64,000 bases of DNA. It comes from JANQOH01 sp965200095. Lineage in GTDB: Bacteria; Pseudomonadota; Alphaproteobacteria; UBA7887. Location of the stretch: the NCBI GenBank assembly GCA_965200095.1, contig OZ241350.1, forward strand, positions 930,001 to 994,000, given 5' to 3'. Shown piece by piece: positions 32,171 through 40,186 of the stretch; within the stretch, counting starts at the first letter, position 1; each line of letters opens with the position of its first letter. Both the position numbers and the translations under genes were made by a program. Below the pieces are notes generated by a model. That model was not told the origin of the DNA. It ran no database searches and saw only the letters and a program-made list of their open reading frames with translations.

Positions 32171-33370
32171 CTATGCGACCAGCCGCGCGAGCAGCGAATC
32201 GAGGCGCCGGCGCCCCGCCGGGCTCGCGCGCAGCCCCGAACCGTCGAGCGTGAGCATCCCGGCCCCGGTCAGCGCCGCCAGCCGCCGCGCATCGAGCGCG
32301 GCCTCGAGGGGCGCGCCCACCCGCCGCGCGAAGGCGGCGCGCGAAACCCCTTCGACGAGGCGCAGCCCCATGAGCAACGCTTCGTCGCGCCGCGCGTCGG
32401 CGTCGAGCCGTTCGCGCCGCCGTCGCCCGTGGCCGCGCCGCCGCACCGCGTCGAGCCAGCGCGCCGGCGCGGGATGGGTTTCGGTCGCCCAGAGGGCGCC
32501 GTCGAGAGTCAGGCGGCCATGCGCGCCGGGGCCGATGCCGGCATAGTCGCCATAACGCCAATACGCCAGGTTGTGACGGCATTCGCCGCCGGGGCGGGCA
32601 TGGTTGGAGATTTCGTAGGCCGGCAGCCCCGCGGCGTCGAGCGCCTCCCGGGCGGTTTCGTAAAGCGCGGCCTGCGTGTCCTCGTCGGGCAGCCGCAGCG
32701 CGCCCCGCCGCCAGGCGGAATAGAACGGCGTGCCTTTCTCAGGAGTCAGCTGGTAGAGCGACAGGTGGTCGCCGGCGTGGTCGAGCGCGCGCGCGAGTTC
32801 GCGCCGCCACGACTCCCCGGTCTGGCCCGGCAGCGCATAGATGAGGTCGAAGGAGAAGCGGGGGAACAGGCGGCGCGCCGCCGCGACCGCGGCGACCGCC
32901 GCCGCCGCATCGTGGCCCCGTCCGAGAAAACGCAGGGCGTCGTCGTCGAGCGCCTGCACGCCGATCGACGCGCGGTTGACTCCGGCCGCCGCCATCGCCG
33001 CCAGGGTCGCGGTTTCGGCCGCGGTCGGGTTCGCTTCGAGCGTGATCTCCACATTGTCGGCGAGGCGCCAGCGCGCCGCCGCGCGGTCGAGCAGCGCGGC
33101 GACCGTGCGGGGCGGCATCAGCGACGGCGTGCCGCCGCCGAAGAACACGCTGGAGAGGGTGCGCCCGGGGAGCGCATCGGCGGCGTCGTCGAGTTCGGCC
33201 AGCAGCGCCCCGCGCCACGCCGCCTGGTCCACATGGTCCGTGACGTGGCTGTTGAAATCGCAATACGGGCACTTCGACAGACAAAACGGCCAATGGATAT
33301 AGAGGGCGAGGCTGTCCGGCGCCGCTATCCGGGAGTCGCCTTCCGGGCGCGCGACGGAGTCAGGCGCCAT
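32171..33370 (-). CDS. hemW: HemW, radical SAM haem chaperone
   Basis: 399 aa. Radical SAM motif in HWPFCLSKCPYCDFNSH (CxxxCxxC, about 27-43), then FFGGGTPSLM (about 75-84), ITLEANPT, and SIGVQALDDDALRFLGRGHD. The C-terminal HemN-like domain follows. HemW carries haem to membrane enzymes such as the nitric oxide reductase encoded nearby; proteins of this kind were long called oxygen-independent coproporphyrinogen oxidases. It overlaps rdgB by 11 bases and ends 5 bases before the Crp/Fnr gene. The rdgB-hemW order is conserved in Alphaproteobacteria. Confidence 0.93.
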   Translation of the reverse strand: MAPDSVARPEGDSRIAAPDSLALYIHWPFCLSKCPYCDFNSHVTDHVDQAAWRGALLAELDDAADALPGRTLSSVFFGGGTPSLMPPRTVAALLDRAAARWRLADNVEITLEANPTAAETATLAAMAAAGVNRASIGVQALDDDALRFLGRGHDAAAAVAAVAAARRLFPRFSFDLIYALPGQTGESWRRELARALDHAGDHLSLYQLTPEKGTPFYSAWRRGALRLPDEDTQAALYETAREALDAAGLPAYEISNHARPGGECRHNLAYWRYGDYAGIGPGAHGRLTLDGALWATETHPAPARWLDAVRRRGHGRRRRERLDADARRDEALLMGLRLVEGVSRAAFARRVGAPLEAALDARRLAALTGAGMLTLDGSGLRASPAGRRRLDSLLARLVA

Positions 33371-33971
33371 CGAGACACGCCGCCTCCAGCCGGGCGAACG
33401 CCGCGGCGCGATGGCTCGTGCGGTCCTTTTCCGCCGGGTCCATCTCGCCGAAGGTGAGCGCGGCGCCGTCGGGCGCGAAAACGGGGTCGTAGCCGAAGCC
33501 GCGGTCCCCGCGCGGCGGGAAGGTCAGCCGCCCGTCGACTCGCCCCTCGAAGCGTTCGATATGGCCGTCGGGCCAGGCCAGCGCGAGCGCGCAGACGAAA
33601 TGCGCAGGCGGCGACGGGAGCGCGCCGGCCTCCGCGAGTCGGCGCTCGAGCAGCGCCATGGCGGCAGCGAAGTCGCGCTCCGGCCCCGCCCAGCGGGCCG
33701 AGCGGACTCCCGGCGCGCCGCCGAGCGCCGGCGCGACGAGCCCGGAATCGTCGGCAAGCGCCGGCGCGCCCGCGGCGGATGCGGCCGCGCGCGCTTTCAG
33801 TTCCGCATTTTCGGCGAAGGTCGCGCCGGTCTCTTCCGGTTCCGGCAGGCCGAGGTCCGCCGCCGACTCGACGCGCAGGCCCCGGGGCGCGAGCAGGGTC
33901 CGGAATTCCGCTACCTTGCCGGCGTTGTGGCTCGCCACGACGAGCCGCGGGGTTTCAAGCCGCCGCGCCAT
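33360..33971 (-). CDS. rdgB: XTP/dITP diphosphatase (RdgB/Ham1)
   Basis: 203 aa from ATG 33971 (MARRLETPRLVVASHNAGK), chosen over an upstream ATG at 34031 because the family begins with the VVASHNxGK nucleotide loop. It hydrolyses deaminated purine nucleotides. Other signs are LPEPEETGATFAENAELKA, ALADDSGLVAPALGGAPGVRSARWAG (about 77-100) and RGFGYDPVFAPDG followed by KDRTSHRAAAF. Usual neighbour rph is missing upstream; the small GG peptide gene lies there instead. Confidence 0.95.
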   Translation of the reverse strand: MARRLETPRLVVASHNAGKVAEFRTLLAPRGLRVESAADLGLPEPEETGATFAENAELKARAAASAAGAPALADDSGLVAPALGGAPGVRSARWAGPERDFAAAMALLERRLAEAGALPSPPAHFVCALALAWPDGHIERFEGRVDGRLTFPPRGDRGFGYDPVFAPDGAALTFGEMDPAEKDRTSHRAAAFARLEAACLDGA

Positions 33972-34202
33972 TTCGGGGGCGCATGAGTGGGGCTGCGGGC
34001 CGCGCCGGGAAGCGGGATCGACAGGGCGCATGGGGTTCGCCTTCCGGGCGCGCGGAGCGGAGGCGCAACGCTACCCGCCGCCGCGGCGACGGTCTATGGC
34101 CGCCCGGCAGGGGGCCGAGCCGGTTTCCCCGGGTTCGGCGCCGCGGCGGCGGGCTGTGGCGACCGGCCGTCGCCGAAGACCGGCGAAGAACCGGGCGAAC
34201 CG

Positions 34203-34234
34203 CCCCCGTCCGCGCTTCGCGACGCGGACGGGGG
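34203..34234 (-). terminator. Strong hairpin after the small GG peptide gene
   Basis: CCCCCGTCCGCG (34203-34214) pairs exactly with CGCGGACGGGGG (34223-34234): a 12-base GC stem, 20 bases past the stop of the minus-strand peptide gene. No clear U run follows, so termination is likely but not certain. Confidence 0.5.
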
Positions 34235-34253
34235 ATGAAGCGGGCGTCCGCCT

Positions 34254-34424
34254 CTAGTGCATGCCCCCGCCCTGGTTCGGCAGTCGGCTGAGCCGGTCGA
34301 GATTCGAGTCGACGGGAGCGCCGCGCGGGTCGCCGCCGGCGATCTGATCCATCTCGGAGTCGGTCAGCTCGCGGCCGGACTGACCGCCCTTCCCCACTTG
34401 CTCTTTCTTTTCCTTGTCGCTCAT
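34254..34424 (-). CDS. 56-aa peptide with double-glycine-leader-like motif
   Basis: Starts at ATG 34424 six bases after a perfect AGGAGG, with a strong promoter about 30-55 bases upstream. The peptide begins MSDKEKKEQVGKGG. It then has the segment ELTDSEMDQIAGG (about 19-31), which fits the leader pattern LSxxELxxIxGG cut by double-glycine peptidase transporters, and ends with a 25-residue Asp/Arg/Gly/Asn tail without cysteine. No transporter or modifying enzyme lies next to it, so it may be an unmodified microcin-like or signalling peptide, or a small protein with a chance GG. No match to a named family is claimed. Confidence 0.7.
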   Translation of the reverse strand: MSDKEKKEQVGKGGQSGRELTDSEMDQIAGGDPRGAPVDSNLDRLSRLPNQGGGMH

Positions 34425-34451
34425 TGTCATCCTCCTCTCGAAAGTTCGATG

Positions 34452-34480
34452 AACATAGCCGACAGGGCCCCGTATGTCAA
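34452..34480 (-). promoter_or_regulatory. Near-consensus promoter of the small GG peptide gene
   Basis: On the minus strand TTGACA (34480-34475), 17 bases, TATGTT (34457-34452). Transcription would start near 34445, leaving a 20-base leader that holds AGGAGG. This is the best sigma-70-type promoter in the window, unusual for such GC-rich DNA. Confidence 0.65.
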
Positions 34481-34665
34481 GGGGAACGCAATGGTTCGCG
34501 TCTTCCCGTTCGTTTCCGGGCGCGCCGCGAATTCGGCGTCGACCCGCCTGTCGGTCCGTTGCCGGGGCGTCGAAGTCCGGTTAGGGTGACGCTCCTGTCT
34601 CGCTTCCGGCGCGCGCCGCCCCGGAATGTCATGGGCCGGCGCTCGACGACGAACGAGGATCGAAC

Positions 34666-37635
34666 ATGGGCTATGAGTTCGGCTCCGGTTTGCCCAAATC
34701 CCTCGATGCGGAACGGCTCAGGGACGTGCTGGGCTTCCGCAAGAGCCAGGAAAGGAATTTCAGGGCGGCGCTGGACCGCGCCGCCAGTCCCGCCTGGACG
34801 CGCACGGATCCCGAGTGGATGGGCAATGGAGGGGGGAGCGACTTCTACGCGCGTCTGGTCGCGCTCCTGCGCTCGGTCGAAGGGCGATTCGCCTGGATCG
34901 AGGCGGAAAACCTTTTCGAAGGCGACAAGAAGAAGCGAGCCGCGCGCGCGAACGTTTTCGTGAGGCTGTCGGCGTCCATCCGCGAAGAGCTGGAGCGGGG
35001 CGTCGGCCTGCCTGCCCCGGCTCCCGACGACGGCTGGGGAGGAGTGGTGGACTCCGTGGCGGAACTCATGTCGGCGGATCGCCTGGCGGAACTCGCCTGG
35101 GCGCTGTCGTGGCCGGTCCGCGACGCCGACGGGCTGGTGTCCGCCGTCGAACGGCACCCCGGGATCCGCCCCGGTCTCGAGGAGGTTCTGACGGGTCTCG
35201 TGCCCGTGGACGGTCCGGATGACGGGGACGGCGCTCCGGATTCCGACAAGGCTCCCCCGTCGGGCGCCTTTCTGGCGTTGCTGGCTCTCACCGCGCTCGA
35301 TGTCGATTCGGTGAAAGCCGACGAGCTGGACGTGCTCGACAAGGCCGCCGAACGATTGAACGAGATCGTTTCCATGCGCCGCGCCGCCCTCGAACGTCCG
35401 GCGGCGCTCCTCCGCGAATGGCGGGAGAGGCAAGCGGACAAGGCGGGAGAATTCGAGGAGCTTGCCTCGCTTCTGACGCCCCTCGAGCGGCGGGTGACGG
35501 AAGGGCGGATAGAAGGCGAGGATATGAAAGGGGTACTCGAGCTCTTCGATAAAGCGCTCGGCGTCGAAGAGGAGATTCGCGAGAAGCGCGAGCGCCTGGA
35601 CGCCGCCGTGTCGGAGAAAAAATACGGCGCGGTCGCATCGCTGGGAAGCGAACTGGAGGCGCTGGAAGAGGAGCGGGACCAAATCCACCACGAAATCCTC
35701 GGGGAAGTCTACCGGGGACTCGACGAGCCGACCGAAGACCGGACGGAGATTCGCCCGCCCGCGCCTGCGGAAGACATGCGGGAGGCCGATGAAAAGACCG
35801 CCGGCGCGGCGGCGACAGACGCTGTCGGGGCGCGCGACGCGGACGGACAGGCGGCCGACGCCGCGACCGGGGCGGGCGCGGAACCGGAGCCGCAAGCCCC
35901 GCCGCCGGCCGGAGAATCCCGCGACCCCGCCGCCGATGCGGCGTCTGCGGGCGATGCGGAAGCCGAAAGCGCCGCGCCGGATGCCCCGGCGGAGGCGGCG
36001 ATGGACGAGCCGCCGCCGGAGCCGGAACCCGCGCCCGTCGCCGAACGCGCGCCTGCGGACAAGGGGACCGATATCGGGGCGGAGGTCGCCGCCGCGCTGG
36101 GGCAACGGCGGTTCGGTCTCGCCTGGCATCTCGCGCGCACGGCGCCGGACTGCGCCCCCGGCGCCGATGCGGTGAAGCTGGCGACCAGCGTCTACGCCGG
36201 GGACGGCGCCGATTTCGCCGCCGGCGATCTCTCCGCCCTTCTGGACGCGCTCGACCGCAAGGCGCAGGCGACGCCGGAAGACGCGGCGGCGAATGCGCCG
36301 GAGCACATAGCCCTGATGGCGAGCGCGGCGCTGACGCATGGCCTGTCGCCGACCGCGGGGCCGACGGCGGCCCAATTGCTGTCGACGCTCATGCCCCGTC
36401 TGGCGGCGATGCCGTCGTTTCACGCCCTTGCGGGTTCGGTGGCCGAGGTCGCCGTTTCGGGCGTGTATCTGCCGCGGGAATTACTCCGCGGCGACGACCC
36501 GGCCTCGGGCTGGCGGGAAGAGCGGGAGGCGTTGCGCGACAAGACGCGGCAATGGCGGGAGAGAGAGCGCAACGCCAAACTGAATTTCCAGGCCGCCACA
36601 CGGGTCTGGAAACGGGTAATGGCCGACTGGGAGGAGGACGGACGCAGGGTCTCGATCGGACGGATGATCGACATGCTCCTCAGGGAGGAGGACGGAGTCG
36701 ACCGCCGGCGCATCGCCGACATTGCGCGGTATTGGCGCCAGCATGGCGAAGACGAGATCCGCCGCACCGACCGGGAGCAACGCACGCGCGCCTCGACCGC
36801 ACCCATCGAGGGTAAGGCGCTCAACGATCTTCTCGGCCGGATGGCGGAAGCGGCCGACATTGCCGAGAGCTGGCTCGACCTCATCGAAAGGAAACCCTCT
36901 GCCGAAGTTTCATTCGACAGAAAACAGGCGAACCTTCTGCGCGAGGCGGTACGGAGCCATGCGGAAGAAGCGATAAGGGAAGTATCGGAACTCGAGTCCC
37001 CCCTGGCGCCGGTCGCGGGCGACGCGATCCGCCGCTACGCCTCGATGTTCGATGACGCGGAGGAACCCGCGGCCGAACCGTCGACCGGGCTTTCCGACTT
37101 GCTGAACGGGGACCTTCTCGCAAACCCCGACATCGACATCGAATTCGACGACCGGGGCCGCATGGCGACCGGTCCGGTCGATTTGCGCGACTTGCGACCG
37201 CTCCTGGACGAGGGCGGCGCCGACTTTGCGGCGGCGGCGCTGGAGCGCGCGAAGAATAACGATTTCCGGGGCGCCGGCGCGGCGGTCGAATTCGCCCGGA
37301 AGACGGGACGCCTCAAGGATGCGGACGGGGCGCAGGCCGGGATCGAGCGATGCCGCGCCGAGGCCGGACGCCGGATGGAGGAGCGGATCCGCGAGGTGAG
37401 CGACCGCCTCGATGCGGTGTTCGCCCGCGGTCTGATTGCGCGCGACGAATTGGAGAGCCTTCGCAGCGAAATGCCGGAGGCCGGCTCGCCGTCGACGGAT
37501 CGCTACCGATCCTGCATGGAGGACCTGGACGCGATAAGCGACCAGATCGACGAACGGGAAGAAGAGAGATTAAGTGCGCCGCACGGCGGCCCGACGGGGG
37601 CGGGAGCGCCCCGCGCGACGCTCGCGGGCGCGTAG
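34666..37635 (+). CDS. Unrecognised 989-aa helical protein with acidic Pro/Ala linker
   Basis: ATG 34666 follows GAGG at a normal distance. I do not recognise the family. Residues 1-170 form a compact-looking domain (RKSQERNFRAALDRA, SVEGRFAWIEAENLF); 200-360 is helical with coiled-coil heptads (LEELEEERDQI-type); 365-475 is an Ala/Pro/Glu/Asp linker; 480-790 is a long helical region (RRFGLAWHLARTAPDC, TRVWKRVMADWEEDGRR); 800-960 more helices including ALERAKNNDFRGAGAAVEFARKTG. No P-loop, membrane segment or signal is seen. The final 20 residues (PHGGPTGAGAPRATLAGA) look unlike the rest, so the C terminus may be cut off. Codon use is less GC-extreme than the neighbours, and no gene shares its transcript. 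Possible acquired gene. Confidence 0.7.
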   Translation: MGYEFGSGLPKSLDAERLRDVLGFRKSQERNFRAALDRAASPAWTRTDPEWMGNGGGSDFYARLVALLRSVEGRFAWIEAENLFEGDKKKRAARANVFVRLSASIREELERGVGLPAPAPDDGWGGVVDSVAELMSADRLAELAWALSWPVRDADGLVSAVERHPGIRPGLEEVLTGLVPVDGPDDGDGAPDSDKAPPSGAFLALLALTALDVDSVKADELDVLDKAAERLNEIVSMRRAALERPAALLREWRERQADKAGEFEELASLLTPLERRVTEGRIEGEDMKGVLELFDKALGVEEEIREKRERLDAAVSEKKYGAVASLGSELEALEEERDQIHHEILGEVYRGLDEPTEDRTEIRPPAPAEDMREADEKTAGAAATDAVGARDADGQAADAATGAGAEPEPQAPPPAGESRDPAADAASAGDAEAESAAPDAPAEAAMDEPPPEPEPAPVAERAPADKGTDIGAEVAAALGQRRFGLAWHLARTAPDCAPGADAVKLATSVYAGDGADFAAGDLSALLDALDRKAQATPEDAAANAPEHIALMASAALTHGLSPTAGPTAAQLLSTLMPRLAAMPSFHALAGSVAEVAVSGVYLPRELLRGDDPASGWREEREALRDKTRQWRERERNAKLNFQAATRVWKRVMADWEEDGRRVSIGRMIDMLLREEDGVDRRRIADIARYWRQHGEDEIRRTDREQRTRASTAPIEGKALNDLLGRMAEAADIAESWLDLIERKPSAEVSFDRKQANLLREAVRSHAEEAIREVSELESPLAPVAGDAIRRYASMFDDAEEPAAEPSTGLSDLLNGDLLANPDIDIEFDDRGRMATGPVDLRDLRPLLDEGGADFAAAALERAKNNDFRGAGAAVEFARKTGRLKDADGAQAGIERCRAEAGRRMEERIREVSDRLDAVFARGLIARDELESLRSEMPEAGSPSTDRYRSCMEDLDAISDQIDEREEERLSAPHGGPTGAGAPRATLAGA

Positions 37636-37703
37636 GAAACATCGGGGGGAAGCATCGGGCGAGCGCCGGCGCAGGATTCGCCGCGGTTCGTCGGCCGACG
37701 GCG

Positions 37704-38501
37704 CTACGGTTTCGTCATTGCCGGCAGCGCGCCGCGGATGAGGCCCATGCCGGCGTCTATGTGGAGCAGGTGGCCGGTCACGTTGGGCGCGCCCTCCAGC
37801 AGCCAGACGATGTTGCGGGCGATGTCCTCCGGCCGGTTCACGGCGCGCAACGGGACGGTGCGCTCCAGCGTCGCCTTGACCCGTTCGTAGTTGGCTTCGC
37901 CCATGCCGTCGCGCAGCCACTCGCCGGCGATGAAGCCGGGGTTCACGGTGTTGACCGAAATCTCCGGACCCAGCACGCGGGCGAGCGAGACGGTGAGCAT
38001 GTTCAGCGCCGCCTTCGACCCCACATAGGCGAGAGAGGAGCCGACGCCGTAGGAGCCGGCGACCGACGAGACGTTGACCACGGCGCCCCGCCCGCCGGCC
38101 TTCATGTGCGGCGCGCAGGCGCGGATCGTCTGGAACGGGCCGATGGTGTTGACCGCGTAGACGCGCTGGAAGTCGGCCGCGTCCAGGCCTTCCAGGTCGT
38201 CATGGGCGCGGAACACCGTCGTGCCGGCGTTGTTGACGAGGCCGTCGATGCGGCCCCAGCGCTCCATCGCCGTGTCGGCGAGGCGTCGGCAATCGGCGTC
38301 GTCTGCGACGCTGCCCATGCAGACCGTCGCCCCGCCGCCGAGACCGCGGCATTCTTCCGCTGTCGCCTCGGCCTGCTCGCGCGATTTCGAGCCGTTGACG
38401 ACGATATTGGCGCCCCTCGAGGCGAGCAGGCGCGCGGTCGCCGCGCCCACCCCGCGCGTCGAGCCCGTCACGATCACCGTGGCGCCGGCGAGTTCGATCA
38501 T
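37704..38501 (-). CDS. Short-chain dehydrogenase/reductase
   Basis: 265 aa from ATG 38501 (MIELAGATVIVTGSTRGVG), the natural SDR start; a longer frame runs back into a repeat. Classical SDR signs are TGSTRGVG (cofactor loop), NNAGTT (about 90-95), the catalytic Ser in VVNVSSVAGSYG and Tyr-x-x-x-Lys in AYVGSKAALNML, and PGFIAGEWL. Probably a 3-oxoacyl-ACP reductase-like enzyme on an unknown substrate. Transcribed toward the end of the 989-aa gene. Confidence 0.92.
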   Translation of the reverse strand: MIELAGATVIVTGSTRGVGAATARLLASRGANIVVNGSKSREQAEATAEECRGLGGGATVCMGSVADDADCRRLADTAMERWGRIDGLVNNAGTTVFRAHDDLEGLDAADFQRVYAVNTIGPFQTIRACAPHMKAGGRGAVVNVSSVAGSYGVGSSLAYVGSKAALNMLTVSLARVLGPEISVNTVNPGFIAGEWLRDGMGEANYERVKATLERTVPLRAVNRPEDIARNIVWLLEGAPNVTGHLLHIDAGMGLIRGALPAMTKP

Positions 38502-38555
38502 GCGCGCACTCTGGCGCAGCGGCGCCCGCCGGTCAACACGGCGCGCCGCGCCCCG

Positions 38556-38642
38556 GCAATTCTCATTTTGGCCTGGAGCGATGCGGAGGATCTGTCGCGG
38601 CCGCTCCCAGGAAGGCGCGTCCATCGCCATAATGAGAATCGC
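38556..38642. repeat. MITE-like element, family A, copy 3
   Basis: Ends GCAATTCTCATTTTGGCC and CCATAATGAGAATCGC are almost identical to those of copy 2. The inside (TGGAGCGATGCGGAGGATC, then CCGCTCCCAGGAAGGCG) also matches copy 2 but lacks its nested palindrome. 87 bases. Confidence 0.75.
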
Positions 38643-38697
38643 CGGCCGCGCCCGCCGCAAGCGACAATGCGGCCCAATCCGCCGCCGGCTGCGCCCG

Positions 38698-38967
38698 CTA
38701 GAGGAATTCGACGATGGCGACGACGATGCCGGCGATTACGCCGGTCTGAATGAACATCGCCCTGTAGAGACGCGCTTCGAGTGCGGAGATGTCGGCCCGC
38801 AACCGCACTTCGAGGTTGTCGAGGTCGGTCTTCGTCGCCAGGTGGGATTGACTGGCGCGCGCCGCGGCGGCGTGGGCTTCCGCCTGCTTGTCCTTGACAT
38901 CGGCCGCCCTGAGCGTCTGCGCGTAGGCCAGAGTGTCGAAGCCCGGATCCGTATCGATGGCCGCCAT
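38698..38967 (-). CDS. Small coiled-coil membrane protein (DUF1640/CCDC90-like)
   Basis: 89 aa from ATG 38967 (MAAIDTDPGFDTLAYAQTLR). N-terminal helix, then a coiled coil (KTDLDNLEVRLRADISALEARLYRAM, about 45-70), and one C-terminal membrane segment (FIQTGVIAGIVVAIVEFL). This layout fits bacterial DUF1640 proteins, distantly related to mitochondrial CCDC90/MCUR1 proteins. Role unknown. Divergent from panB. Confidence 0.75.
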   Translation of the reverse strand: MAAIDTDPGFDTLAYAQTLRAADVKDKQAEAHAAAARASQSHLATKTDLDNLEVRLRADISALEARLYRAMFIQTGVIAGIVVAIVEFL

Positions 38968-39110
38968 GCCGCGACAATGCGCCCCGTGGCCGCCGTATCG
39001 CAACCCGATGAGAACCTTTGCCGCCCGGCGCGGCGCGTTGCCTGTCGCGGCGCGAGAGGGTAAGAGAGACGCGACGGGTCGGAGCGAACCGGGCGCGAAC
39101 GGGAGCGGCC

Positions 39111-39947
39111 ATGGCGAAAGGCAATAGCGGGACGCCGCGTCGCCGGCGGGTGTCGACGGCGGATATCCGCGCCCGCAAGGGGGGCGACTCGCCCATCGTC
39201 TGTCTCACCGCCTATACGGCTCCCGCCGCCCGCCTGATGCAGGACCATGTGGACCTGCTGCTCGTCGGCGACTCGGTGGGGATGGTGGTCTACGGCCTCG
39301 ACACCACGGTTGCGGTCACCCTCGACATGATGATCGCGCACGGGGCGGCGGTGGTCCGCGGCGCCGACCGGCCCTGCGTCGTCGTCGACCTGCCGTTCGG
39401 CAGTTATCAGGAATCGCCGGCCGCGGCGTTCCGCTCCGCCGCGCGGGTCATGGCGGAAACCGGTTGTTCCGCGGTGAAACTGGAAGGCGGACGGGAAATG
39501 GCGGAGACGGTCCGCTTCCTCGTGGAGCGCGGCGTGCCGGTGATGGGTCATGTGGGGTTGACGCCGCAACACGTTCACCGCTTCGGCGGCTTCCGCCCGC
39601 AGGGGCGCACCGACGCGGAGACCGAGGCGCTGTGCGCGGACGCCGCCGCGGTGGTCGACGCGGGCGCCTTCGCGGTGGTCGTGGAGGCGGTGCCGGAGAA
39701 CGCGGCGCGGCGGGTCACCGACGGCGTCTCGGCGCCGACCGTCGGCATCGGCGCCGGCCGCGCCGTCGACGGCCAGATACTGGTTACCGACGACATCATG
39801 GGCATGTTCGCGGAGTTCACGCCGCGCTTCGTCAAACGCTATGCCGAACTCGGCGCCGCCTTCGCCGACGCCGCCCGCCGCTATGCCGAAGAGGTGCGCG
39901 CCGGCGCCTTCCCCGGCCCCGAACACACGTTCAAGCCGAAAACATAA
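39111..39947 (+). CDS. panB: 3-methyl-2-oxobutanoate hydroxymethyltransferase
   Basis: 278 aa. First step of pantothenate synthesis: transfers a hydroxymethyl group from methylene-tetrahydrofolate to 2-oxoisovalerate. Family landmarks: VSTADIRARKGGDSPIVCLTAYTAP (about 14-38), LLVGDSVGMVVYG (metal-binding Asp), VVVDLPFGSYQESP, VKLEGG, GVPVMGHVGLTPQ (about 142-154), and GIGAGRAVDGQILVTDDIMGM. ATG 39111 follows GGGAG at a normal distance. No panC is adjacent; a repeat array follows. Confidence 0.96.
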   Translation: MAKGNSGTPRRRRVSTADIRARKGGDSPIVCLTAYTAPAARLMQDHVDLLLVGDSVGMVVYGLDTTVAVTLDMMIAHGAAVVRGADRPCVVVDLPFGSYQESPAAAFRSAARVMAETGCSAVKLEGGREMAETVRFLVERGVPVMGHVGLTPQHVHRFGGFRPQGRTDAETEALCADAAAVVDAGAFAVVVEAVPENAARRVTDGVSAPTVGIGAGRAVDGQILVTDDIMGMFAEFTPRFVKRYAELGAAFADAARRYAEEVRAGAFPGPEHTFKPKT

Positions 39948-39952
39948 CCGGG

Positions 39953-40158
39953 CGTGTGAAAAAATCGCGCGCCTCTCATCGTGACGAACGGATCGCCGAA
40001 GTATCGGCATTGTAAAAGACAGCACCCACCGAATAATGCTTCGTCATTCCCGCGAAAGCGGGAATGACGAGTGTTTGCAAATCTGTCCGATTTCTTCACA
40101 CGCTCTTTCGCGGGAATGACGAAGAGTAGTAGCGTCTCTCGATTTCTTCGCGCGCCCA
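39953..40158. repeat. dRS3-like composite repeat array 2
   Basis: Contains CGTCATTCCCGCGAAAGCGG with GAATGACGAGTGTTTG, one half-element (CACGCTCTTTCGCGGGAATG), and the flanking module with GCGTGTGAAAAAATCG at one edge and its inverted form (TTTCTTCACACGCTC) further on. Lies in the convergent gap between panB and the LLM oxidoreductase gene. Confidence 0.8.
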
Positions 40159-40186
40159 ACCGCGGGAGAGTCCGCCCCGGCCGGCG

